Source: Halofilum ochraceum (lineage in GTDB: Bacteria > Pseudomonadota > Gammaproteobacteria > XJ16 > Halofilaceae). From it: a stretch of DNA of 64,000 nucleotides. The stretch lies in NCBI RefSeq assembly GCF_001614315.2, contig NZ_LVEG02000001.1:62001-126000 (forward strand), given 5' to 3'. Shown one piece after another: positions 43,487 to 52,300 of this stretch. The position numbers were made by a program, and so were the translations under genes. Position 1 is the stretch's first letter. Every line of letters starts with the position of its first letter. The notes under the pieces are model-generated. The model made no database searches. It was not told the DNA's origin and saw only the letters and a program-made list of their open reading frames with translations.

Positions 43487-44473
43487 ATGACGGACGAGAT
43501 ACCGCCACGGCGCCAACTGGCATTCCTGCCGACCCCCATCGTAGAGCTGCCAAGGCTTTCGGCGCGCGTGGGCGGGCCCCGGATCTGGATGAAGCGTGAC
43601 GATCAGACGGGGCTGGCGACCGGCGGCAACAAGACCCGGAAACTGGAATACCTGCTCGGCGATGCATTGGCCCAGGGCGCGGACACCCTGATTACCGCGG
43701 GGGCGGTGCAGTCCAACCACTGCCGTCAGACTGCCGCGGCGGCCGCCGCATGTGGACTCGATTGTCATCTCGTGCTCGGCGGCACGCAGCCGGACGAACC
43801 CAACGGTAACCTATTGCTCGATCGCTTATTGGGTGCGCACATCCATTGGGCCGGCCCCTACCGCAAGGGTGAGGACATACCGCGTCTTGCCGCGGAACTG
43901 CGGGCCAACGGATGCACGCCGTACGAGGTTCCGTACGGCGGTTCGAATGCGGTGGGTGCAATGGGGTTTGTCGAGGCCGCGCGGGAACTGCGCGTACAGA
44001 TGAGTGAACGTGATTTTGACTTCACGCATGTGGTATTCGCGTCCAGTTCCGGCGGCACCCACGCGGGGCTGCTTGCCGGGATGCGGTACCACGGACTGCC
44101 GCTGGCGCCACTGGGTATCCAGATCGATAAGGAAGAGAACGGCGAGCCATTCGCGCAGATCGTCGAGCGGCTCGCATCGACCGTCGCCGCATCGTTTGGC
44201 CTGGAAGAGCCATTCGCGGATGGTGAACTGGGTCTCGTGGAGGATTACGCCGGAACGTATGGCGTGGTCGGTACCGGCGAGCGCGAGGCTATCGAGATGA
44301 CCGCGCATACCGAGGGTATTCTGCTGGACCCGGTCTATACCGGTCGAGCCATGGCGGCGCTCATCGATATGATCCGACGCGTGCATTTTAGCGACGATGA
44401 CCGGATAGTGTTCTGGCATACCGGCGGCAGTGCCGCGTTGTTTGCATATGCCGACGAGCTTCTCAGTCGATGA
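43487..44473 (+). CDS. D-cysteine desulfhydrase / ACC deaminase family PLP enzyme
   Basis: 328 residues of fold-type II PLP enzyme. The PLP lysine is in GGNKTRKLEYL, and AGAVQSNHCRQTAAAAA and the Gly-rich SSSGGTHAGLLAG phosphate loop are present. Family members degrade D-cysteine or 1-aminocyclopropane-1-carboxylate; the QSNHCRQTAA block fits D-cysteine desulfhydrase best, but this is not decisive. GGGAG lies at good spacing. The proline-racemase-like gene follows about 130 bases later. Confidence 0.88.
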   Translation: MTDEIPPRRQLAFLPTPIVELPRLSARVGGPRIWMKRDDQTGLATGGNKTRKLEYLLGDALAQGADTLITAGAVQSNHCRQTAAAAAACGLDCHLVLGGTQPDEPNGNLLLDRLLGAHIHWAGPYRKGEDIPRLAAELRANGCTPYEVPYGGSNAVGAMGFVEAARELRVQMSERDFDFTHVVFASSSGGTHAGLLAGMRYHGLPLAPLGIQIDKEENGEPFAQIVERLASTVAASFGLEEPFADGELGLVEDYAGTYGVVGTGEREAIEMTAHTEGILLDPVYTGRAMAALIDMIRRVHFSDDDRIVFWHTGGSAALFAYADELLSR

Positions 44474-44604
44474 ACGTCGAAGGCTTGTCGGTTAGCGATA
44501 CAATCCTCTGATCCACGCGATCAAGGGGATTATCCTGATCCCAATGACTTACGTGCGCCATCCTTCTCTCAATCCCGAATGCCCATAAAACAGGGAGGCA
44601 TTGC

Positions 44605-45636
44605 ATGCGCTCCAGCAAGGTTGTTCATGTCGTCAGCTGTCACGCTGAAGGGGAGGTCGGCGATGTGATTGTCGGTGGCGTGGCGCCGCCACCGGGCCAG
44701 ACGCTGTGGGAGCAGTCGCGGCACATCGCGCACGATGGCGAACTGCGCGATTTCGTGCTCAACGAACCACGCGGCGGGGTGTTCCGCCATGTGAATCTGC
44801 TGGTGCCGCCAAAAGATCCGCGGGCGGATATGGGATGGATCATTATGGAACCGGAGGACACGCCACCCATGTCCGGTTCCAACAGTATGTGCGTGGCGAC
44901 GGTGGTGCTGGAAACGGGTGTGGTGCCCATGCGCGAGCCCGAGACGCACCTCGTCCTGGAAGCGCCCGGAGGGATCGTGGAGGTGGCAGCCGAATGCCGG
45001 GCAGGGCGGGTCGAACGCGTCAGGGTCCGCAACGTCGGATCGTTCGCCGACCGCCTCGATGCGGCGCTCGAGGTGGAGGGAGTCGGGACCCTGCGTGTCG
45101 ATACCGCCTATGGCGGTGACAGCTTCGTGCTCGTCGATGCCGCGAGCGTCGGCCTGGAACTCCATCCGGACAACGCTCGCGAACTGGCACTGACCGGCGC
45201 CCGCATCACGAATGCGGCGAACGAACAGCTTGGATTCTCGCACCCGGAGAATCCCGAGTGGGATCATATTTCGTTCTGTCAGTTTACCGATCCACTGCGA
45301 CGCGAAGGTAACGCGCTGGTCGGGCGCAATAGCGTCAGCATCAAGCCTGCGAAGCTTGATCGTTCGCCGACCGGTACGGGATGTTCCGCGCGCATGGCAG
45401 TGCTGTATGCACGCGGTGAACTGGCGGAGAAGGAAGCCTTTGTTGGCGAGTCGATTATCGGATCACGCTTCGCGTGCCATATCGAATCCGAAGTGGACGT
45501 GGGCGGCCGAGCCGCTATTGTTCCTTTGATCTCCGGTCGTGCGTGGGTTACCGGTACGCATCAGCACATGCTGGATCCGGATGATCCCTGGCCCGATGGT
45601 TACCGTGTAAGCGATACATGGCCGCGTGTGTCATGA
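44605..45636 (+). CDS. proline racemase superfamily enzyme, Ser/Cys type
   Basis: 343 residues. The first catalytic position is Ser90 (MSGSNSMC) and the second Cys260 (SPTGTGCSA). Classical proline racemases and 4-hydroxyproline epimerases have Cys/Cys, and 3-hydroxyproline dehydratases have Cys/Thr. Ser/Cys members are a recognised minor type linked to hydroxyproline metabolism. The [10 protein letters not shown] and DRSPTGTG blocks confirm the family. The preceding GGGAGG ribosome site is strong. It may act on hydroxyproline or a related imino acid; the neighbouring genes do not settle which. Confidence 0.85.
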   Translation: MRSSKVVHVVSCHAEGEVGDVIVGGVAPPPGQTLWEQSRHIAHDGELRDFVLNEPRGGVFRHVNLLVPPKDPRADMGWIIMEPEDTPPMSGSNSMCVATVVLETGVVPMREPETHLVLEAPGGIVEVAAECRAGRVERVRVRNVGSFADRLDAALEVEGVGTLRVDTAYGGDSFVLVDAASVGLELHPDNARELALTGARITNAANEQLGFSHPENPEWDHISFCQFTDPLRREGNALVGRNSVSIKPAKLDRSPTGTGCSARMAVLYARGELAEKEAFVGESIIGSRFACHIESEVDVGGRAAIVPLISGRAWVTGTHQHMLDPDDPWPDGYRVSDTWPRVS

Positions 45637-45664
45637 ATGACAGATGACGTCGTGAATAAGAGCG

Positions 45665-45696
45665 CTATAGTGTGCAACCCCTATAGTGCGCAACCC
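45665..45696. repeat. 16-bp tandem direct repeat upstream of the amine oxidase gene
   Basis: Two head-to-tail copies, CTATAGTGTGCAACCC and CTATAGTGCGCAACCC, differ by one base. They lie about 85-115 bases before the amine oxidase start and just after the previous gene's stop, a suitable place for regulator binding. Confidence 0.75.
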
Positions 45697-45778
45697 GGGG
45701 AAACATTGGGCGCGGGTTTTTACTTCATGTCGTATTCTATATTCTGCCTGTCTCATATCGATGTAGTGGAGGCAGTCG

Positions 45779-47137
45779 ATGGCGTCACGGAAGAGTTGCA
45801 CTCGCATCACTGAATGGAGCCGTAGAGACTTCCTCCGGACTTTTGGCGTAGGTAGCGCCGCGCTCATGGTACCGGCTCCGCTGATTGCATCCGCCGAGCC
45901 GGATGTCGTCATTGTGGGTGCAGGCGCCGCCGGTGTGGCGGCGGCGAGAGCGCTTATGGATCAAGGCTATACGGTCCGGATTGTCGAGGCGGCGGATCGG
46001 GTGGGCGGGCGCGCGTTCACCGAGCAGGAGACATTCGACTTCCCGTTCGACCACGGTGCCTCCTGGCTTTCGAGCGCCAATGCCAATCCGCACAGGCGGT
46101 TTGCACAGCGCTATGGTTTCGATCTCAATGATTTCACCGATGCGACGGATACGCTTTTCGTCGGTGACCGTGAGGCCGAGGATGGTGAGTACCAGCAGTA
46201 TTGGCAGGCTTACAACCTGATCAATGATCACATTAGATTCGCCTACGAGGCCGGAAATGATGTGCCTGCTTCCACGGTGGTACCGGAAGTCCCGTTTGGG
46301 GGGACGGCGCAGACCTGGATTGGGCCGATGGATCTGGGCGTGGATTTCAGGGATATGTCCACCATCGACTACTGGAGTGGAGCCGATGCGGCACCAACGT
46401 ATCATGTAGCGCAGGGATATGGGGCGCTCGTCGCGCGTCTTGCCAGGGATCTGCCGGTTGAGCTCGAAACGCCGGTTTCAGGGATTGAATGGGGCGGAAA
46501 GGGTGTCCGGGTTCGGTCCTCCAGAGGCACACTCAAAGCGCGCGCCTGTATCGTGACGGCATCCACCGGTGTGCTCGATGCGGAGCGTATCCGTTTCGAT
46601 CCGGCGCTGCCGGACTGGAAGCTGGATGCGATTCACGATCTGCCGATGGGCCTGCTGGCCAAGGTCGCGCTGGAGTTTACCGATACGCGATTCGGTCTGC
46701 CCGAGAATTCCTGGCTTACGTACAAAGTGCCCGAAGAAGTGCCCACCGAAGCGTGTTTCTTCAGCTGCTGGCCATCCGGGAGCGACCTGATGGTGGGCTT
46801 CGTGGGCGGGGAGTTCGGCTGGGAACTGTCTCGCGCCGGTCGCGAGGATGCGATCGACTTCGCCCTGGGCGAGCTGCGCAAGCGATTCGGTAGTGACGTA
46901 GACCGACATTTCGTCAAGGGCACGTTCACGGAATGGGCCGAAAATCCGCTCACGATGGGGGCATATTCCGCGGCTCGACCCGGCCGTGCCTCCGCCCGTG
47001 AAGACATTGTTACGCCTATCGCCGATCGGGTCTTTTTCGCCGGCGAAGCCTGCGCCGGCGCCTATGTGGCGACCTGCGGCGGCGCCCACATGAGTGGTCA
47101 GGTGGCCGCGGAGCAGGTTGCCGACGCACTGGGTTGA
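45779..47137 (+). CDS. Tat-exported flavin amine oxidase
   Basis: 452 residues. A twin-arginine signal (SRRDFLRTFG then a hydrophobic core) is followed by the FAD Rossmann motif VVIVGAGAAGVAAARAL, VGGRAFT, and a C-terminal FFAGEACAGAYVATCGGAHMSG block. This is the monoamine oxidase/polyamine oxidase family; it would oxidise an amine in the periplasm. The ribosome site GTGGAGG is good. Substrate unknown. The 16-bp tandem repeat lies upstream, and the DUF421 gene is downstream. Confidence 0.9.
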   Translation: MASRKSCTRITEWSRRDFLRTFGVGSAALMVPAPLIASAEPDVVIVGAGAAGVAAARALMDQGYTVRIVEAADRVGGRAFTEQETFDFPFDHGASWLSSANANPHRRFAQRYGFDLNDFTDATDTLFVGDREAEDGEYQQYWQAYNLINDHIRFAYEAGNDVPASTVVPEVPFGGTAQTWIGPMDLGVDFRDMSTIDYWSGADAAPTYHVAQGYGALVARLARDLPVELETPVSGIEWGGKGVRVRSSRGTLKARACIVTASTGVLDAERIRFDPALPDWKLDAIHDLPMGLLAKVALEFTDTRFGLPENSWLTYKVPEEVPTEACFFSCWPSGSDLMVGFVGGEFGWELSRAGREDAIDFALGELRKRFGSDVDRHFVKGTFTEWAENPLTMGAYSAARPGRASAREDIVTPIADRVFFAGEACAGAYVATCGGAHMSGQVAAEQVADALG

Positions 47138-47319
47138 TTGATCGCGTACGCCTTTGCCTTGTGGGGCAGATGCGTCGGCGGTTATCAGTGCACGCGGGGG
47201 CTGAACTGACGACCGATCGGCGGGTTCAGAGTCGCGATGATGTTCTCCAGGGCTACGCTTTCGATGTGGCCGACTTCCCTGTGCTCGGCCCAACGCCCAC
47301 CGATCGAATGGAGGGGTCG

Positions 47320-47874
47320 ATGGCAACTGAATGGTTTGTTGGTTCACCTGCATCGCTGCCGTTCGTCGCGTTGAGCACCGCAGGCATGTACCTCACCGTG
47401 CTCGGGCTGGCGCGTTGGTCCGGCGTGCGCAGTTTTGCCGAGATGTCGACCTTCGATATCGCGGTCACAATCGCAATAGGGTCGTTGCTGGCGTCCTCGA
47501 TTCTCAGCAGGGAACCGCCGCTGCTCCAGGGCATAGTAGCCGCTGCTTCCCTGTATGGGCTGCAACTGTGCGTTTCGCGTCTGCGTTGCGCATCGGAGCG
47601 ATGGCGGCGCACCGTCGACAATGGCCCGATCCTGTTGATGGGGCCGGGTGGCGAAGTGCTTTGGGAGAACATGCGTATCGCTCGTATTACGGAAGATGAT
47701 CTCCGGTGTCAGCTCCGCAAGGCCAATGTAATAGACCCCGCCCGCATCGAGGCCGTGGTTATGGAGGGCACCGGCAACGTCCATGTTCTGCACGGGCATG
47801 ATGCGGCACCGGGACCAGGCGCATGGATTCTTCAGAACGTGCGGGATTACTCGGCACCTGGCCGATCGGGTTGA
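47320..47874 (+). CDS. DUF421 (YetF-type) membrane protein
   Basis: 184 residues. Three hydrophobic N-terminal helices (including GLARWSGVRSFAEMSTFD and TIAIGSLLASSIL) precede a cytoplasmic domain with GPILLMGPGGEVL and the ITEDDL block typical of DUF421. ATG at 47320 has a GAGGGG site and starts at the homology. The function of DUF421 is not well established. It is downstream of the amine oxidase. Confidence 0.88.
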   Translation: MATEWFVGSPASLPFVALSTAGMYLTVLGLARWSGVRSFAEMSTFDIAVTIAIGSLLASSILSREPPLLQGIVAAASLYGLQLCVSRLRCASERWRRTVDNGPILLMGPGGEVLWENMRIARITEDDLRCQLRKANVIDPARIEAVVMEGTGNVHVLHGHDAAPGPGAWILQNVRDYSAPGRSG

Positions 47875-47984
47875 CCAACGCCGATCCGTGAAATGCCAAC
47901 TGCCGAATGCCGGTCACTGATCCGCGCCGGGTGGTCGATCGTTCCGATGCGGCAAACCGGAGGAGCAAACCGGGGGCGGTATGA

Positions 47985-48407
47985 TCATTCCACCCAGTAA
48001 AGGTCCAGTGGCGGCAGGTCCAGGCGGACCTCGTACGGCCCCCGGTCGTTGCGGCCTCGATCCCAGCCCCCGGTGATCAGGGCGGTGCACTCCATGATCA
48101 CCCGCTCGGGATATCGCTGGTTCCGGAGCCATTCACGATATTTGCGCGCATCCCCGCGGGCCAGATAACCGACGGTCGTCTTGTCAATATCGACCCGCAC
48201 GGCGTTGCTGTCATTACGGTTCCGTTCTTCAAGCACGACCTCGGCCCGCCTTTCGAATTCGTGCCCGTCCGGGGTTCTGCCGCCGGCGATTCGGTCGAGC
48301 TCACGCTGATAATACCTCTCGCCGCTGACCGGTTGACCGAATTCTCCCAGGCGTTCGAGCTTGCGCCGGGGAACTTCCTGTGTTGACTTGAACAGACGGA
48401 ATTTCAT
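47985..48407 (-). CDS. stand-alone HIRAN domain protein
   Basis: 140 residues. The HIRAN domain occupies residues about 30-95 (EVVLEERNRNDSNAVRVDIDKTTVGYLARGDARKY). HIRAN domains bind DNA ends, for example in HLTF/Rad5 helicases, but bacterial stand-alone proteins are uncharacterised. There is no helicase or nuclease domain here or next door. It faces divergently away from the ICMT-like gene. Confidence 0.8.
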   Translation of the reverse strand: MKFRLFKSTQEVPRRKLERLGEFGQPVSGERYYQRELDRIAGGRTPDGHEFERRAEVVLEERNRNDSNAVRVDIDKTTVGYLARGDARKYREWLRNQRYPERVIMECTALITGGWDRGRNDRGPYEVRLDLPPLDLYWVE

Positions 48408-48769
48408 GAGTCCAATCCCCGTTGCCGGGTATGGCTGCTGTGCGTAGCTTGCAGCCAGGTGACCGGTACGCGGATACTGCACTGATACACCGACGCCGAT
48501 CAAACATTGCTGACGTCGAGGTGGACACGCTTTAGCGATCAAGCGCCTCAAAACATAGTATCTTGTAAATAATATTCGGCGTATACATCGGTGTGTCCGG
48601 TACGGACGACTCCCCTGCAGTTCGACCGCCCGGTGAAGCCAGTCATGATGATAACCTGCAGGGAACGGCGTCGAAGGGATCGATCGTTCGAACCCTGCCC
48701 GGGGCGCCACGTGGTTGCGGCCAACGGGATTCCATGCGTCGCAGATCGAGCCTGCTGGAGCGTACCGCA
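48408..48769. other. divergent intergenic region with an AT-rich block
   Basis: About 360 bases between the HIRAN gene and the ICMT-like gene. Bases 48551-48591 are strikingly AT-rich for this window (for example TAAATAATATTCG and GTATACAT), as expected of promoter elements for one or both genes. No gene is seen. Confidence 0.5.
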
Positions 48770-49234
48770 GTGACGGAACCGGATCGTCCCCGAATTATCG
48801 CGCCCGCGCCGCTTTTCTATCTGCCGGCGTTCGTGCTCGTGACGGGAATGCACTGGTTCTGGCCGTTACCGATCGTGGATCACCCGGCGACACCATGGGT
48901 TGGGCGGGCGATTCTCTTTCCGGGTCTTGCCCTGCACCTGTGGGGCGTCTGGTCGATGAAGCGGCACCGGACGCCGATCAACCCCTGGCATCCCCCGAAG
49001 ACGGTCGTATCCTCCGGCCCGTTCCGGATCTCGCGCAACCCGTTGTATGTCGGCCTCGATCTCGTCCTGCTTGGTCTTGTGCTGATCCTGAACAGCATCG
49101 CCGGTCTCGTCGTCATCCTGACGCTGTTCGCGATCGTGCATTTCGGCGTCATACTGCCCGAAGAGCGTTACCTTGAACGGAAATTCGGCGACACCTACAG
49201 CCGCTACCAGCGAATGGTGCGCCGCTATCTGTAA
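48770..49234 (+). CDS. isoprenylcysteine carboxyl methyltransferase-like membrane protein
   Basis: 154 residues with about four transmembrane helices. It has the ICMT/PEMT-family motifs SSGPFRISRNPLYVGLDLVL and PEERYLERKFGDTYSRYQ near the C-terminus, which bind SAM and the lipid head region. Bacteria lack prenylated CaaX proteins, so the substrate is unknown. A GTG at 48770 with GGAG nine bases upstream was chosen; an ATG 12 codons earlier (48734) is possible. Confidence 0.85.
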   Translation: MTEPDRPRIIAPAPLFYLPAFVLVTGMHWFWPLPIVDHPATPWVGRAILFPGLALHLWGVWSMKRHRTPINPWHPPKTVVSSGPFRISRNPLYVGLDLVLLGLVLILNSIAGLVVILTLFAIVHFGVILPEERYLERKFGDTYSRYQRMVRRYL

Positions 49235-49292
49235 TCCGGAGGCCTCGCGCCACTTACCATCAATCGATCGCCGTAGTGACGGAGTCTGACCG

Positions 49293-50126
49293 ATGTCACC
49301 GTTATCGTCTGGCCCATCCGTGAGTGATGCGCACTACAACCGCAATGGCGCACTCAAAAAAAAGATCTACGCGCGCGAACTGATCCGGCTGCAGATCGAG
49401 CTCGGAAAGCTCCAGCGCCATATCGCGGAACAGGGTCTAAGGGTCGTGGTACTGTTCGAAGGCAGGGATGCCGCCGGTAAAGGTGGGGTCATCAAACGGA
49501 TTACCGAAAGGGCGAATCCGCGGGTAATCCGAACCGTCGCCCTGGGGGTACCATCGGATCGCGAGCGCACGCAGTGGTATTTCCAGCGTTATGTCGCCGA
49601 ACTGCCGGCTGCCGGGGAAATGGTCGTTTTCGATCGCTCCTGGTACAACCGTGCCGGTGTCGAGCGTGTCATGGGATTCGCCAGCGAGGCTGAGGTCGCG
49701 ACCTTCATGGCGAGTTGCCCGGCATTCGAGCGAATGCTGGTCGACGAGGGCATCGTCCTCCTCAAGTACTGGTTTTCCGTGAGCGAGGCCGAACAGGAAC
49801 GGCGTATCCGTGCGCGGATGGCCGATCCGACCCGACGCTGGAAGGTCTCGACCATGGACCTTGAGGCCAGGGCCCGCTGGGATGCGTATTCAAAAGCGAA
49901 GGACGAAATGCTGCGCCAGACCCATACTTCATACGCGCCGTGGCGCCTGGTCGACGCGGATATCAAGCGCCACGCACGCCTGAACTGTATCGCCGATCTG
50001 CTGCAACAGTTCGACTATCCGAGTGACCCGGTGCCGGCGCCCGAATTGCCGCCACGGCCGTATTCCGATGACAGCTACGAACGCGACCCCGGGTATCTGG
50101 ACGCATACATCGATCGCCGCTACTGA
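49293..50126 (+). CDS. ppk2: polyphosphate kinase 2
   Basis: 277 residues. Walker A is EGRDAAGKGGVI (about 56-67), and Walker B and lid residues appear in VVFDRSWYNRAGVE (111-124). The ARERTQWYFQRYV-type segment is also present. PPK2 enzymes transfer phosphate between polyphosphate and nucleoside mono- or diphosphates. Class (I, II or III) is not certain from sequence alone. It begins 58 bases after the ICMT-like gene on the same strand. Confidence 0.93.
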   Translation: MSPLSSGPSVSDAHYNRNGALKKKIYARELIRLQIELGKLQRHIAEQGLRVVVLFEGRDAAGKGGVIKRITERANPRVIRTVALGVPSDRERTQWYFQRYVAELPAAGEMVVFDRSWYNRAGVERVMGFASEAEVATFMASCPAFERMLVDEGIVLLKYWFSVSEAEQERRIRARMADPTRRWKVSTMDLEARARWDAYSKAKDEMLRQTHTSYAPWRLVDADIKRHARLNCIADLLQQFDYPSDPVPAPELPPRPYSDDSYERDPGYLDAYIDRRY

Positions 50127-50189
50127 AGCCGATCCCGTGCCGTCACGGGTTTTCGATCAAGGCGATGCCGTCTTGACTCAGGGACCGCG

Positions 50190-51065
50190 TCAGTTCGAGG
50201 TTTCGAGCTTATCCGCGGTCCGATGGGTGAAATCGCCGGGATCATGGCGCTCGTGCAGTTGCTTCTCGGGCGCCCCCCAGGTGCGGTTGACCATAAGGCC
50301 GCGCTTGACGGCCGGGCGTGTATTGATCTCGTCCGCCCAGCGCTGCACATGCCGATATTCCTGCACCTGCAGGAACTCCCCGGCGTCATAAAGGCGTCCC
50401 TTGGCCAATGCCCCATACCATGGCCATGTGGCGATATCGGCGATCGTGTAGGTATCGCCGGCCAGGAACCGCGTCTCGGCCAGACGCCGATCGAGCACGT
50501 CGAGCTGGCGTTTGACTTCCATGGTGTAGCGGTCGATCGGGTACTTCATCGGTTCCGGCGCATAGGCATAAAAATGGCCGAAGCCACCGCCGAGGAAAGC
50601 CGCGCTGCCCATCTGCCAGAAGAGCCAGTTGAGCGCCTCGGTGCGTTCAGGGCCCGGCTCGGGCAGGAACGCACCGAACTTCTCCGCGAGGTGCAGCAGG
50701 ATGGCGCCGGACTCGAATACGCGCACCGGCTTGGGGCCGCTGTAATCCACGAGCGCCGGGATTTTCGAGTTCGGGTTGATCGCGACGAAGCCGCTGGAGA
50801 ATTGCTCGCCTTCACCGATCCGGATCGGCCACGCGTCGTACTCGGCATCCGTGTGGCCGAGGTCCAGCAATTCCTCGAACAGGACCGTTACCTTCACGCC
50901 GTTGGGCGTGGCGAGCGAATAGAGCTGGAACGGGTGTTTCCCGACCGGGAGCTCCCGCTCATGGGTCGCGCCGGCTACCGGGCGGTTGGTTTTGGCGAAT
51001 TTCCCGCCGCTCTCTTCGTCCCACGTCCATATCCGCGGTGGGGTGTAGCCGGTCTCGTCGGTCAT
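50190..51065 (-). CDS. yghU: glutathione-dependent disulfide-bond oxidoreductase (YghU-like)
   Basis: 291 residues, a GST-family protein with the long N-terminal extension of YghU (PPRIWTWDEESGGKFAKTNRPVAG). The thioredoxin-like domain has LYSLATPNGVKVTV, and the helical domain has FWQMGSAAFLGGGFGHFYAYAPE. Homologues reduce disulfides with two glutathiones and lack a classical catalytic Cys. ATG at 51065 is the homology start; the frame is open upstream. It converges on ppk2. Confidence 0.92.
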   Translation of the reverse strand: MTDETGYTPPRIWTWDEESGGKFAKTNRPVAGATHERELPVGKHPFQLYSLATPNGVKVTVLFEELLDLGHTDAEYDAWPIRIGEGEQFSSGFVAINPNSKIPALVDYSGPKPVRVFESGAILLHLAEKFGAFLPEPGPERTEALNWLFWQMGSAAFLGGGFGHFYAYAPEPMKYPIDRYTMEVKRQLDVLDRRLAETRFLAGDTYTIADIATWPWYGALAKGRLYDAGEFLQVQEYRHVQRWADEINTRPAVKRGLMVNRTWGAPEKQLHERHDPGDFTHRTADKLETSN

Positions 51066-51239
51066 GTGACTCGCTCCAGAATTTCGGTGGGCCCGTAGGG
51101 CGGAAAAGGCCAACGTTTTCGGATCGGTTCCCGGGGGGCGGTAGTGGAGGAGGCGCCGGTCGGCCTCACCGTCCCCCTGTAATGCGACCCCGGGGCGAGT
51201 GACTGCGCCCCGGGTTTGCATGGCTCGGATCTTCAGGGA

Positions 51240-52019
51240 TCAGAAGCGTACGGTTGCGGCCGCATACGGTCCCTCGAATTTGACATCGGCGCGCAGGTCA
51301 TCGACCTCGTCGGTTTCGAACTCCATGCGCTGGTACCCGATTTCCACACCGAAATTCGAGGTCGTCTGCCAGCCGAGCGTGACCCGCACGTCCTCCATGC
51401 GCTCGTCGTTGACGCTGATCGCGTTGAGCTCGCCCCCGGCGTAGACGCCCGTCAGCGGCAGATCGAAACGGGCACCGAGGTGGCCCATCGGCAGCCAGAT
51501 CGAGCCCCCGGCCCGATCCCGCTGACCGGAGGATTGATTTTCGAGTTCCACCTGCAGGTCGACATGCCGGGCGGTCAGACCGATATCGATCGACACCCAG
51601 TTGTTGAGCGGGCTGTAGTAGAACGTCGCGTCGGTCATCTCCATGTCGTAGGAGGAGCGGACCTGCTGGTTTCTCATGAACCGTACGGGACCGAAGTCGC
51701 GTGTACTCGAGATCGTCCCGGTGGCCGAGTCATCGAGTGCCCGATGGCGCAGCCGGATATTCGGCAGGATCGGCACGGGGTGTTCGAGTTCGCCCATGAC
51801 GAAGCCGCTGCCGTTGCGATCCAGATTCAGATCGTCCTGCACCCGGAAATCGTCATCGCCTGAAGCGACCGTCCCCGAAGGTTCCGCGCCCCAGTACCCG
51901 ACCTGTGCACGGAAATCGATGCCGGGTACGCCAACGGCGTGGCTCGCAGTGGAGACGAGCAGCAACATTGTGCCGGCCGGGATAGTGCGCTTCATGGCGC
52001 GCGATGTCATTCGGGGCAT
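51240..52019 (-). CDS. TIGR04219-like outer membrane beta-barrel protein
   Basis: 259 residues. A signal peptide (MKRTIPAGTMLLLVSTASHAVG) leads into a small barrel with alternating hydrophobic strands and a terminal aromatic residue (AAATVRF). Features such as IDFRAQVGYWGAEPSGTV suggest the TIGR04219-type family. The ribosome site GGGAGGAG lies at correct spacing. It is separated from yghU by 174 bases. Function unknown. Confidence 0.8.
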   Translation of the reverse strand: MPRMTSRAMKRTIPAGTMLLLVSTASHAVGVPGIDFRAQVGYWGAEPSGTVASGDDDFRVQDDLNLDRNGSGFVMGELEHPVPILPNIRLRHRALDDSATGTISSTRDFGPVRFMRNQQVRSSYDMEMTDATFYYSPLNNWVSIDIGLTARHVDLQVELENQSSGQRDRAGGSIWLPMGHLGARFDLPLTGVYAGGELNAISVNDERMEDVRVTLGWQTTSNFGVEIGYQRMEFETDEVDDLRADVKFEGPYAAATVRF

Positions 52020-52300
52020 TACTCCTCCCTGTCTGTGTCGGAAAGGGGCGTTCATCGGGGTCCGGTAGTGGCGCGGGATTGTCTCATGGAGGCGGTCGAT
52101 CGCCATAGCCATGCTGGAGGCGCGCCTGCGAGTGCCGCGGTTCCGCCGCACGCTTTCGAATCGCGTCAGGGCGCATCTCCGGATCCTGCCGAAGTTGGCT
52201 TATACCCCGCGGTGAATCCGTGTTGGCGCAATATCCGGGTGCGGGCCACGGAATAGGCGTACATTGATATCAGGCATTCGCCCATTGACGAGTTACGCTC

